DNA of 59,350 nucleotides from an uncultured Bacteroidales bacterium (GTDB lineage Bacteria; Bacteroidota; Bacteroidia; Bacteroidales; Paludibacteraceae). A program made the position numbers and the translations under genes. The DNA lies in the NCBI GenBank assembly GCA_946187555.1, contig CAMHQP010000004.1, forward strand, positions 1 to 59,350, written 5' to 3'. The notes beneath the pieces are model-generated. The model made no database searches, was not told the DNA's origin, and saw only the letters and a program-made list of their open reading frames with translations. This document shows positions 51,030 through 59,350 of this stretch, piece by piece (position 1 is the first letter of the stretch; each line of letters opens with the position of its first letter).

Positions 51030-51718
51030 TTCAATCCCTTCACGTGACTCTGTGCGGCAATAAATTCTTTTAAATAAAATGGTTCATAGTAAGCCAAATC
51101 AACGGATTTGGCATTGGTGATTGGTGATTGGTGATTGGTGATTTGTTCGGCTAGTGCCCCGACGTACTTCGCTTCGGGTACGATACCGGGCACATAGTGC
51201 CAGTTGGATTTGGTAAAGATGCGGGAGCATTTCTCTGCCCCGTCGCCGAAATAATAGACATCTTCGTCTCCTGCATAGAGACTCTCTTCGTTCTCGACCA
51301 CCACCGCTTTGGTTTCGCCATCAATCATCGTATAGACCTCCATTCTGCGGGCATCTATCATCGGAATGAGAATCGCTAATCGCTCATCCCTAATCGCTAA
51401 TCGTTCTCTCGCTGCTTCGCATAGCACCTCGAGTGTCGGAACAGGAAGGAGCGGCACGTTAAGCCCATAGCAAAGGCCTTTGGCTGTACTGGTTCCGATG
51501 CGGAGTCCTGTATAACTGCCCGGTCCTTCGGAGAGGGCGACTGCCTCTATAGAGAGGGTTTGCTCCCGCGCGAACGAGAGCAGTTCCTCTATATAGCGAG
51601 GTAGCAACCGTGCATGGTTGCTACCCTCCAGGCATATACACTGCTTGATCGGCGCGCCATCCTTGCAGATGGCGGCCGAACAAACCGATGTACTAGTTTC
51701 GATACATAGTATCGTCAT
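51026..51718 (-). CDS. tsaB: tRNA t6A biosynthesis protein TsaB
   Basis: Partner of TsaD in making t6A37 of ANN-decoding tRNAs. 230 aa, ASKHA fold: ILCIETSTSVCSAA, HARLLPRYIEELL, EGPGSYTGLRIGTSTAKGLC and PMIDARRMEVY. Two heptamer-encoded inserts lie at about residues 104-115 (ERLAIRDERLAI) and 191-202 (ITNHQSPITNAK). It sits between the OMP gene (3-bp gap) and porW. Confidence 0.93.
   Translation of the reverse strand: MTILCIETSTSVCSAAICKDGAPIKQCICLEGSNHARLLPRYIEELLSFAREQTLSIEAVALSEGPGSYTGLRIGTSTAKGLCYGLNVPLLPVPTLEVLCEAARERLAIRDERLAILIPMIDARRMEVYTMIDGETKAVVVENEESLYAGDEDVYYFGDGAEKCSRIFTKSNWHYVPGIVPEAKYVGALAEQITNHQSPITNAKSVDLAYYEPFYLKEFIAAQSHVKGLK
51112..51146. repeat. Heptamer array inside tsaB (1)
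   Basis: CATTGGT, GATTGGT three times, GATTTGT in period 7. Confidence 0.9.
51372..51406. repeat. Heptamer array inside tsaB (2)
   Basis: ATCGCTA, ATCGCTC, ATCCCTA, ATCGCTA, ATCGTTC in period 7. Confidence 0.85.
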
Positions 51719-51721
51719 GCG

Positions 51722-53296
51722 TTAGAAGAGTTTAGAGTCTTTGAAGTATCTCTTCTTCGGGAAGTTGAAGTGGTATGCCAGTTTGATACCTGCATCAAAA
51801 TAACCGAGCTTTTTAGCATATGCATGCGTAGCGGACAACACATCCAGCGTAGCAATCGAAGAACCTTTTTCACCCGGAGCTGCCAGGTTGAACAAGCCCT
51901 CCTTGTTGGGGGTGTTCTTATACGAATTGTAAACGCTGTAGTTTGCATACGCACCGAGACCGAGCGAGTTACCGGATTTGAGAATCCACTCGAAACCAAT
52001 CTCTGCGGTTAACATAACGTTGATATTGAACTGAATACCGTTCTTCTCCGTCGGTTGTTGTCCGGTGTACTTACCGGTCAACGTTTGGTTGATAACGGTG
52101 ATACCGGTTTCCTCGAAGTAAGCCGCGATACTGGTCTCGTCCACATTCGCCGTTTGCTTGTACGGCGTCCAAACCGGGATCATGAACTTCGGACCGATGT
52201 TGAAGAACAGACCGTTGTTATGGATCAAGGAGAACATGATCGGCACTTCGAGTTGAAGTTGATGATCGGTCTCTTTGATATCCTTGACATCGACGGTATA
52301 GAGCACATTGGATGTACCCGCCGACTTCGGGAATGTCTTATGATCGGAATCCAGACTCAGTCCACTCTGGTGGTATCCGATGCCAAGGCCTGCGATGATA
52401 CCAAGATCTACCTTACGACTGTCATCAGCCCAGTAGTGAGCATATTGGAGATCGAGCACGACGTCGCCGCCACATTTCCAGCTTCCACTATCAGCATGGT
52501 GCATCAGCGCCGAAGCACCGCCACGGAGACCGATTGTGAATCGGTCGTAGCTGTGTTTGAAGTGCTGTACAGACTTGATTGAGTCCTCTGCAGCGCGCAG
52601 CGCAGTAGCCTCTTCTTCCGCCGGACGAGCTTCTGCATCCGCCGGACGAGCCTCTTCGGCATGGCGAGCTTCCTCTGCTTGGCGAGCCTCTTCGGCAGCA
52701 GCGATAGCAGCAGCTTCTGCTGCAGCAGCGCCCTCTTCCGATTTAACAGTTGCGGACTCTTCTGGCTTTACGGTAGCACCCTCTTCTGACTTAGCAGTAG
52801 CAGGTTCTTCCGGTTTAACAGCAGCGCCTTCTTCCGGTTTAACAGCAGCACCTTCTTCCGGCTTAACGACAGCACCCTCTTCCGACTTAACAGTAGCGGG
52901 TTCTCCCTGCTTTGTAGTAGCGGGTTTTGTGCCGCGCTCGAAAGCAGCCTTCTCTTCAGCCTGCTCAGTAGCCGTCTCAGAAGCAGCTTCTGCTGCATTG
53001 CCACTAACGTTAACCAAACAGGTATCGCAGATCCATGAATAGATACTCATAAGCAGTACACCGTCCGGGTAACGCTGGGTACCCAACTGACGTACGGTAT
53101 GCACTTTATCCCATACCCAGGTAGAAGGTCTCTCACCGGTGGAGTACTGTTGGCACTCGCGTTTAATCATTACGGAGTCGCCTACTGCCACTCTAAACTG
53201 ATACGGAGCTACTGTTGCGTCTTGTGCCGACAAGGTCGATACCAACGAAGCACTGATCAGCGTGGCTGCAATTAGAATTGATTTTATAGTCTTCAT
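51722..53296 (-). CDS. Outer-membrane beta-barrel protein with Glu/Lys/Ala repeats
   Basis: A 524-aa exported protein. Signal peptide ends LSAQ, an N-terminal domain (to about 100) has YSTGERPSTWVWDKVHTVRQ and paired Cys in WICDTC, then 8-residue repeats of the EEGAAVKP type, an Ala/Glu/Arg helix, and a C-terminal barrel (about 250-524) with alternating strands ending in aromatics. I start at 53296 because of a strong AGGAGGTAGC site, rare for this phylum; an alternative ATG at 53314 overlaps the upstream stop. It is cotranscribed with the giant surface protein, so it may anchor or partner it (inference). Confidence 0.8.
   Translation of the reverse strand: MKTIKSILIAATLISASLVSTLSAQDATVAPYQFRVAVGDSVMIKRECQQYSTGERPSTWVWDKVHTVRQLGTQRYPDGVLLMSIYSWICDTCLVNVSGNAAEAASETATEQAEEKAAFERGTKPATTKQGEPATVKSEEGAVVKPEEGAAVKPEEGAAVKPEEPATAKSEEGATVKPEESATVKSEEGAAAAEAAAIAAAEEARQAEEARHAEEARPADAEARPAEEEATALRAAEDSIKSVQHFKHSYDRFTIGLRGGASALMHHADSGSWKCGGDVVLDLQYAHYWADDSRKVDLGIIAGLGIGYHQSGLSLDSDHKTFPKSAGTSNVLYTVDVKDIKETDHQLQLEVPIMFSLIHNNGLFFNIGPKFMIPVWTPYKQTANVDETSIAAYFEETGITVINQTLTGKYTGQQPTEKNGIQFNINVMLTAEIGFEWILKSGNSLGLGAYANYSVYNSYKNTPNKEGLFNLAAPGEKGSSIATLDVLSATHAYAKKLGYFDAGIKLAYHFNFPKKRYFKDSKLF
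52724..52906. repeat. 24-bp in-frame tandem repeats
   Basis: About 7.6 units encode E-E-[GPS]-A-x-[VA]-K-[PS] with Lys-Pro and Lys-Ser variants alternating. Copy number change would keep the frame and alter stalk length. Confidence 0.85.
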
Positions 53297-53310
53297 ATTG
53301 CTACCTCCTA

Positions 53311-56300
53311 TCATTTAACAATGTAACGTAAAGTTGTTTTCATGCTCTCATTGCTCAGTTCAACGAGATAGAATCCGTGGTCATTCGCGGCCTTGATCGT
53401 GTACGAGGTCTCGCCGTATGCCTTATAGGAAGCGTGCAGCAAGCCTTCGGTCGTATAGACGCGGATCATCGTTTCCTGAGTTGGATCGAGATTGATCACA
53501 TGTACCTCCTCACCCGGGCGAGCGAGCGACGGCACGAGTGCCGGAGCGGCAGCACTACCGGTTACGGGGTACACCTCCGTCTGACCCTTAGCGCCACACG
53601 GATTACTTGCGACAGCCGGGAGATCGATCTTTGCAAAGTACTGACCTACAGGCAGCGGATCACCACTCTCTAAGGTGTAGTAATAACCGTAATCCAAGAA
53701 GGTGGTATCACCGGCCGGGCTGATATAGTACCACTCTACATACTCCGGGTGCTCGAGTCCGAGCGAGTCGAGTTGCCATTCCGCAGAGATAGCGTTGATC
53801 TGATTACGGTTAATCATGATGATACGGTCACCATAATAAGCCTTCAGATCCAGCGTTGTCTCGTACGGTACCTTGATCGTGACGGTCAAATCAACTATAG
53901 AGTCGCAACCGTATTGGTTGATAAATTTGTGTCGGTAGGTGTTCGTACCGCCATCGATGATGGTAGTATCGAAGCCTTGTACGGAATCCTTCCACTCGAA
54001 TACGTTGCAGACAAAAGAAGGAACGGTCACAGGAACCGTATCCGGTTTGTAAACCGTGATTGTCTTCGTTACAACCGAGTCACAACCATAGATAGTTTTG
54101 AACTTGTGCGTGTAGTCATGCGTACCAATCGTTGTGATGGTAGTATCCGCATCAGCCCAATAATAGGACGAACAATTCTTTCCTTCCACCGGATCGATAG
54201 AGGACGTCGAGTTATGGATAGTCAGATGCAGCGTTACGATTGAGTCGTTACCACATGCGTTCTTGAGTGTATCCTTATAGTTACCACTTACCTTGTACGT
54301 CTTTCCATGCCATGTGTAGGAATCACATACATACGAATCAGCGCCAACACCGGTACCTACAGTTGTGTCACCATAGGATACAGGACACGGACTGAGCGAA
54401 TAGGTGAAGTCATCACTGGTCTTCGTCGTACCGCAACCGGTAGTGATGGTATAACGCAGATACAGCGGGCCTACCTCGTCGATAGCTACTGTATACGGCA
54501 GTGCTTGCCATGCACCGGTGCTAGCGGGTTTAACCTCCCATGTGATACCTGTTACGGACATCAGCGTCGTATCTGCAGCTACATCGGTAGCAAACCATGT
54601 CAGAAGAGCCGAAGTAGAATTGTCGACATCGATAGCCTTACCATTAACTACGATCGGTTCAGCGTTCTGAGCTTGCATGTCAGCTTGCGTGTACAGTGTC
54701 GGGAAGACAAGGGCATTATACGTAACGATGGTATCTACATAGCGTTGTCTCTGGAGCGTATCCGTTACGAGGTACGTGGTGGTCTTCGGGTTCACAGACG
54801 GAATCGATCCTGCACATACATACTCGTCTTTTGCAACGGTCTTATATGCCGCAGTCGAGAACTTATATAGCGTACGGGACTCGCTTCCGCACTCACCGGC
54901 TCCTTTCGCAGCCTTGATAACGAGCAACAGCGTATCTGCATCATCCGTCTTCTCATACCAACGGCTACCCAGCGGATTCTCATCTGTATAATCGTACTCA
55001 TCCCAAACAGGATTCGTCGGGTCATCCCATATCGGTCGTGCCCAATAAACGGTATCGATATGCATGATGGTGTCGTACGTATTACCTAAGTTGCGGTAAT
55101 ATTCCGTCAGTTTATGATTGGACGAGTCTGTGAACAACTCCATACCTTTTACCAGCAGCGGAGTGAGGCCTTGGGCTTTCAGCACCTCTGCATCCATCGT
55201 ATCCGGCATCATAACCGGATGAATCTTGAACCAAACAATAGAGTCTCTCATCATCACACCATCCTGGAAACGAGTCGTATCGTACCATGCGGTATAGGCA
55301 GTGATATCATGATCTATATTCTTAATCGAATCATGATAGATCGTATTCTGGCATACAAACCGTTCGATGGTATCGCGCACCGGTTCGGGTACCGAATCCG
55401 GAATCAGCTCTGCCCAGATATGCGTAGCCTGAGTGGACTTGAGGTCAATAATAAGGTCAGCCCATTTCATTTGGTCCATCAGATCACGGTCGATATCGAT
55501 TGAGTCTTTACCGTTAGCCGGCAGTTTGTACCCTTTGGACTTCGTAGCAGGATCGTTGCAGTCGAAATAGAGATCTGCATCAATCGAATCTGCTGCCAAT
55601 TTGCTCCAGTTATCCACGTGGAGACGGAGGTCACAGGTATCCGGAATGAGGAGCGAATCAAGACGTACGTGATACCAAGTTTGTGTACCGGCTGCGTTCA
55701 CGTTACCGTGCTCCCAGTCGAATGCCATCGGGTTGGTACCGCAATCCATACCGGTCTTCTGCTCCAGAAGGAGTTTCACCTTGAGGTCTTTGCTGGATTT
55801 GAGGCGCAAATAACCGGTAATCGAATCCTTCGTGATATAGCGGTGCAGCAAGCTATCCATGAAGGACGGTGCCGTACCTGTGAAATCAAATGTATAACCG
55901 GCTTTCTTGATACCCTTCTCAATCAGTTCGCGGACTGGTATAGTATCTGTGCGAGTGCCCTTATTGAACGAACGTGTCTTAACCGGCATCTTGCATTTCA
56001 TCGTATCCTGGAACGTGAAAGTACCTTCAACCGTTGTTGCCCCGTTTACTGTAAATATTAACCTTGCCGAATCGGAATAGATGTAGTTATTCTGCAAGTA
56101 CGGGATACAAGCCATGAACCAGGTTTCCTGGTTAGCCTTCAGCTCGTAATCTACATTCGGAACCAGCAGTTTGGCTTTCGATTGAGCCTTTGCTACAGAT
56201 TGAAGTGAATCAGAAGACAGCTCAGCATATTCGCCATCGAATCTGGTCTCGAATACGAGCGAGTCGGTGGTGCGAACCAAGATATAGAACTCACCGTCAC

Positions 56301-59300
56301 CTACTGCATATACAGCTTGTGCAGGAATGTCATGGGACTTACCCTGGCCTTTCTTGATGGTACGTTTGCGGTAGTCGCCTACGCCGTAGGACTCCAACAG
56401 ATCCTCGTTGGAGAGCAGACCTTCGTAAACGGAAACCTGTACTTCTGCATCGCCTTTACCGGCATTCTTGGACATTACCCAAAGGCGCTTGTTATACAAG
56501 GTCTTGTCTTTCTTGATATCCTGCGTTTTGAGTTTGTACCACATATCCGTATTCGGCGACTGTGCGTAACGTTTGCCCAGCGTGATAGGAATAGCAGCCT
56601 GACGGGTGTTACCGCCATAAGCCTGATCCATACCGGAACGGAAGCGGAACTTACCGGAAGCGGCTGTACCTGCAGGTATTTTAATCCGAACAAGGATGGA
56701 GTCATACTTGTTGATTGCCTGCATGAACAGCTTATAATCCAGCGTATGCGTGTACGATGTACCGGCAGCTACGTGAAGGGTCTGGCTGAGCATCTTCTCC
56801 GCAATCGGGAAACCGAAGGCAGCCTCGATAGTTACATCGCAAGCGGCAGCATCGTTATTCTCAATATGGATAATCGGAGTCTGCGGGTCAGTCTGGTTCA
56901 CCGTGCGTACGCGCGCTACTTCCTCTTTAGTTACTATATACCAAGCCTCGGCCGAGTTTTGCTCCGTGAAGTTCGGTGTATCGAGCAACAGCGTATCGAG
57001 TTTGCTTGCGCCTGTGATAGGCGTGAAAGTACCTGCGTCCACACGCTCTGCACTGATGTGCAGCGCCGTCGAACCTTGCAGGTTGATATAGATAATGCTG
57101 TCCTCCGGAGCCAACCACATAATGCTATGCGGGTGGAAGATCGTCTTTGGCTCGTGAGCCGCCAAAGTGAAGTTCTGCACAGACGGCGCATCTTCATCCG
57201 GACAACCCAGCGTCAACTGACCTGCACCGGTGCATGCTGCGTCGGACTTGTTCTCAATCTTCACATTCAAGTCCTGATTGTTTCCGATTTGCCTCAAATC
57301 CACTTTGTACCACAGGTTCTCATTCGCCTTCTGGTTATTACCGGATGTCCAGTTAAACGGAATAGCGGACGAGCAACTCGTACCCTCAGCCTCTTCATTC
57401 AGACGAATCTGCATAGAGATCTTCTGGGTCGAACGTACCTTGAGATAAACGGTATCCTTCTTGATGTTCGAGAACATGTTACTCGACAGCGTTTTGCTGT
57501 ACGAACCGTTCGCTTCAATAGTCAGCGAGCGTTTCTGGTTCTCAATGCTATCCGGGCACTCGAGCGAGAGCTCTGCTGTGATCTTAGCAGCAGCCGTGGA
57601 GCTTTCGTTCTGCACGAAGATTGTCGGGAACTTAGCTGCTTTCTCGCGAGCCACTTTCATATCAATCAGGAACCACATCGTGGTATCAGCACTCAGCGTG
57701 TCTCCTTCTGCCCAGTTGAATATCTTAGCTTTCTCACAGATGGTATCCACTACCGCCTGCTTCTTGGCGTCTGTGAGCTCTACCCAGAACTTAACTTCCT
57801 GGTTAGTCTCCAAACCGATGTAAACGGTGTCGCTCATCATCGCGTAGGTGGAATAAGCCAAACGCGTATGAGCGGTGTCACCTACTTCGATCGAACGGGT
57901 GATCTCTTGTACATCGATATACGGGCAGGAGAATGCGAGCGAAGCCTTAAGGGTAGCCTTGCCGGCACCCTGGTTCTCTACATAGACCTGCAGGTCTTTC
58001 GTGTCTTTTTTTGCCTCTGTCAAACCGATGGCATACCACTGGGTCGTAAGTGCATCCTGACGGTGACCTTCCTCCCAGTTGAAGTCGATATTGGTCTTAC
58101 AAGCCTTACCCTCACGGATATGTTTGAAACGGCTGATCAACCACATGTCTTGGTTCGGAGTCATCTTTACATAGATGTAATCGGCTTCCAAACCGATCAA
58201 GGTGTTCTTCGCCAGAACCTCAACCGCCTCTTCTTCCGGTGCCAGAACAAGCGTATTACCTTGTGCTACATAAGCCGCTACCTCGAACGCCATCTTACGG
58301 TCAATCGAACCGTCCACTACACCCTTGTTGCGGAACGTGAACTCCGGCTCATATTTCTTGAACGCGTTCATCTTCTTCACATCGTACTTGAAGTAGTACG
58401 TCGTACCTGCCAACAACAGCGTTGTGTCTCTCTTGTACATCATCGTATCGGTAGCGATCCTCTCTGTAGGCAGCACTTTCTCCGTGTAGTAAGTACCCGC
58501 CGTATCGGCCGGCATAACCGGCTGTGCGGGACGCTCAGCATACTCGGCTGTCACCGTAATCGGCTGGTTGTTCTCCAGACTCACGTACAGTTCGTCGTAA
58601 GCCATTCCGCTCAGTGCCGAGTTCGGGATGGTGTCGCGCAAGGTCTGACCTGCTTCCAGTTCAATCGTACGTCTGGTTACACCACTGGACGGACAGTCAA
58701 GCGACTGACCGGCATGGAGGGTTAATTTACTCGTACCGTTGTTGGTTACAACAACGCACACGTCCTTGTCCGTTTTGTTACGCGCAGTGGTGATGTTCAC
58801 CTTGTACCAAACCGGCACACCGGCTGCTTTGGTGATTCCGGTAGACCAGTTGAAGGGCAAAGCATCCGTACAGGTCTCATCGAGATCTTGCGCCTCGAAG
58901 ACACGAGCACTCATCTTCACTTCTCTGTCCGAAGTCAGCGTCAGATAAATCTCCTTTTGCTGGAGACGTATCAACATCGTAGCGTTAGCAGACCATACGC
59001 GCTGCTGTTTCGGATGGATAGTGAACGTTTTCTCGTCCGTCTGTCCGGCTACGGTTGCCTTCAATCTCGTGTTCGCATCGCTGAACGGATCCTTGTTGGC
59101 AAGAAACAGGTTGAGCGCCGGAGTCTCCTCTTCATACAGCGGAGCCAGGTCAACTCGATACCATTTCGTACCAGCCGGATGCGTCATCACGGAATCCCAA
59201 CTAAAGTCAATAGCATTGGCTTTGGTCGAACCGTCATTGTCGCCGATAGCCATCATCGGAATAGCCATCACCAATGCTACAACTAATGTAAGAATTTTCT

Positions 59301-59304
59301 TCAT
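53311..59304 (-). CDS. Giant surface protein with repeated WY domains and T9SS type A tail
   Basis: 1997 aa, exported. Signal peptide about 1-19. About ten copies of a 110-140-residue domain follow to about residue 1300, with the pattern F-[ND]-W-x-x-G ... W-Y-x-[VI] ... CP (for example PFNWSTG ... VWYKVNI; PFNWTSG ... LWYKVDL; AFDWEHG ... TWYHVRL). Then a less repetitive part and three modules of the C-x-x-Y-x-W ... CDSIV type common in Bacteroidota adhesins. A full sorting domain ends the protein (MIRVYTTEGLLHASYKAYG ... FYLVELSNESM). Likely an adhesin or surface-layer component; the WY domain is not one I can name. Confidence 0.85.
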   Translation of the reverse strand: MKKILTLVVALVMAIPMMAIGDNDGSTKANAIDFSWDSVMTHPAGTKWYRVDLAPLYEEETPALNLFLANKDPFSDANTRLKATVAGQTDEKTFTIHPKQQRVWSANATMLIRLQQKEIYLTLTSDREVKMSARVFEAQDLDETCTDALPFNWSTGITKAAGVPVWYKVNITTARNKTDKDVCVVVTNNGTSKLTLHAGQSLDCPSSGVTRRTIELEAGQTLRDTIPNSALSGMAYDELYVSLENNQPITVTAEYAERPAQPVMPADTAGTYYTEKVLPTERIATDTMMYKRDTTLLLAGTTYYFKYDVKKMNAFKKYEPEFTFRNKGVVDGSIDRKMAFEVAAYVAQGNTLVLAPEEEAVEVLAKNTLIGLEADYIYVKMTPNQDMWLISRFKHIREGKACKTNIDFNWEEGHRQDALTTQWYAIGLTEAKKDTKDLQVYVENQGAGKATLKASLAFSCPYIDVQEITRSIEVGDTAHTRLAYSTYAMMSDTVYIGLETNQEVKFWVELTDAKKQAVVDTICEKAKIFNWAEGDTLSADTTMWFLIDMKVAREKAAKFPTIFVQNESSTAAAKITAELSLECPDSIENQKRSLTIEANGSYSKTLSSNMFSNIKKDTVYLKVRSTQKISMQIRLNEEAEGTSCSSAIPFNWTSGNNQKANENLWYKVDLRQIGNNQDLNVKIENKSDAACTGAGQLTLGCPDEDAPSVQNFTLAAHEPKTIFHPHSIMWLAPEDSIIYINLQGSTALHISAERVDAGTFTPITGASKLDTLLLDTPNFTEQNSAEAWYIVTKEEVARVRTVNQTDPQTPIIHIENNDAAACDVTIEAAFGFPIAEKMLSQTLHVAAGTSYTHTLDYKLFMQAINKYDSILVRIKIPAGTAASGKFRFRSGMDQAYGGNTRQAAIPITLGKRYAQSPNTDMWYKLKTQDIKKDKTLYNKRLWVMSKNAGKGDAEVQVSVYEGLLSNEDLLESYGVGDYRKRTIKKGQGKSHDIPAQAVYAVGDGEFYILVRTTDSLVFETRFDGEYAELSSDSLQSVAKAQSKAKLLVPNVDYELKANQETWFMACIPYLQNNYIYSDSARLIFTVNGATTVEGTFTFQDTMKCKMPVKTRSFNKGTRTDTIPVRELIEKGIKKAGYTFDFTGTAPSFMDSLLHRYITKDSITGYLRLKSSKDLKVKLLLEQKTGMDCGTNPMAFDWEHGNVNAAGTQTWYHVRLDSLLIPDTCDLRLHVDNWSKLAADSIDADLYFDCNDPATKSKGYKLPANGKDSIDIDRDLMDQMKWADLIIDLKSTQATHIWAELIPDSVPEPVRDTIERFVCQNTIYHDSIKNIDHDITAYTAWYDTTRFQDGVMMRDSIVWFKIHPVMMPDTMDAEVLKAQGLTPLLVKGMELFTDSSNHKLTEYYRNLGNTYDTIMHIDTVYWARPIWDDPTNPVWDEYDYTDENPLGSRWYEKTDDADTLLLVIKAAKGAGECGSESRTLYKFSTAAYKTVAKDEYVCAGSIPSVNPKTTTYLVTDTLQRQRYVDTIVTYNALVFPTLYTQADMQAQNAEPIVVNGKAIDVDNSTSALLTWFATDVAADTTLMSVTGITWEVKPASTGAWQALPYTVAIDEVGPLYLRYTITTGCGTTKTSDDFTYSLSPCPVSYGDTTVGTGVGADSYVCDSYTWHGKTYKVSGNYKDTLKNACGNDSIVTLHLTIHNSTSSIDPVEGKNCSSYYWADADTTITTIGTHDYTHKFKTIYGCDSVVTKTITVYKPDTVPVTVPSFVCNVFEWKDSVQGFDTTIIDGGTNTYRHKFINQYGCDSIVDLTVTIKVPYETTLDLKAYYGDRIIMINRNQINAISAEWQLDSLGLEHPEYVEWYYISPAGDTTFLDYGYYYTLESGDPLPVGQYFAKIDLPAVASNPCGAKGQTEVYPVTGSAAAPALVPSLARPGEEVHVINLDPTQETMIRVYTTEGLLHASYKAYGETSYTIKAANDHGFYLVELSNESMKTTLRYIVK

Positions 59305-59350
59305 AGAGTTGAATTTTAGTTAATAAATCTGTTAATTAATTTTGTTTTTG
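59305..59350 (-). other. Upstream region of the giant gene, cut by window edge
   Basis: AT-rich 46 bp. No complete -33/-7 promoter is visible before the edge, so the promoter probably lies beyond 59350. Confidence 0.4.

Noticed and set aside
56317-58725. 802-aa plus-strand ORF opposite the giant protein
   Set aside because: Same kind of shadow with Cys/Arg/Leu-rich composition; the minus frame has repeated domains and a sorting tail.

Overview
The window looks like a chromosomal segment of a gut or anaerobic Bacteroidota of the order Bacteroidales. Evidence: a SusC/SusD pair, a type IX secretion (T9SS) component of the PorW/SprE type plus T9SS-like C-terminal tails, an alanine-rich extended ribosomal protein S16, Bacteroidota-type promoters (TTTG at -33, TAnnTTTG at -7) and few Shine-Dalgarno sites. 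A Paludibacteraceae-like lineage is a guess from the tail style. I see no phage, insertion sequence, rRNA or CRISPR array.

Layout. (1) 1-621: tRNA-Thr, tRNA-Tyr and a partial tRNA-Gly with structured leaders. (2) 622-11771: one leftward operon of secreted starch-active proteins (two alpha-amylases, a putative carbohydrate-binding protein, a pullulanase-like GH13 enzyme), two deoxynucleoside kinases and XerD. (3) 11807-14634: TrmO, tRNA-Phe with a duplicated 3' end, a DUF4861-like lipoprotein and an SDR dehydrogenase. (4) 14700-19378: YchF, a Ca2+/Na+ antiporter and a secreted C10 cysteine protease, rightward. (5) 19379-28042: an eight-gene leftward glycan cluster (five glycosyltransferases, WbsX-like, EpsG-like polymerase, radical SAM). 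(6) 28041-34649: rpsP; cca-parE-small Cys protein; cysS with a peptidase-like lipoprotein. (7) 34684-43479: yhcH-glgB-nagB-susC-susD, leftward. (8) 43465-48425: M13 peptidase, HIT, greA with an unusual leader, miaB, tRNA-Pro. (9) 48423-59304: PorW/SprE, TsaB, a repeat-bearing outer-membrane protein and a 1997-residue surface protein with a full T9SS tail.

The sequence suggests a glycan-degrading cell that exports amylases and a protease through T9SS (PorW is encoded here), imports glycans through SusCD, stores glucose as glycogen (GlgB) and makes a surface polysaccharide.

Three patterns stand out. First, about 18 short arrays, mostly of about five degenerate heptamers (around 35 bp), are scattered inside conserved genes and at gene edges; they encode hydrophilic loops, a signal peptide start and a stop codon. 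Second, an 86-bp overlap encodes the C-terminal sorting-like tail of one amylase in one frame and the signal peptide of the next amylase in another. Third, fourteen promoters share a nearly fixed 20-bp spacer, many with an A-tract at the same place, and several tRNA and greA leaders share structured elements.
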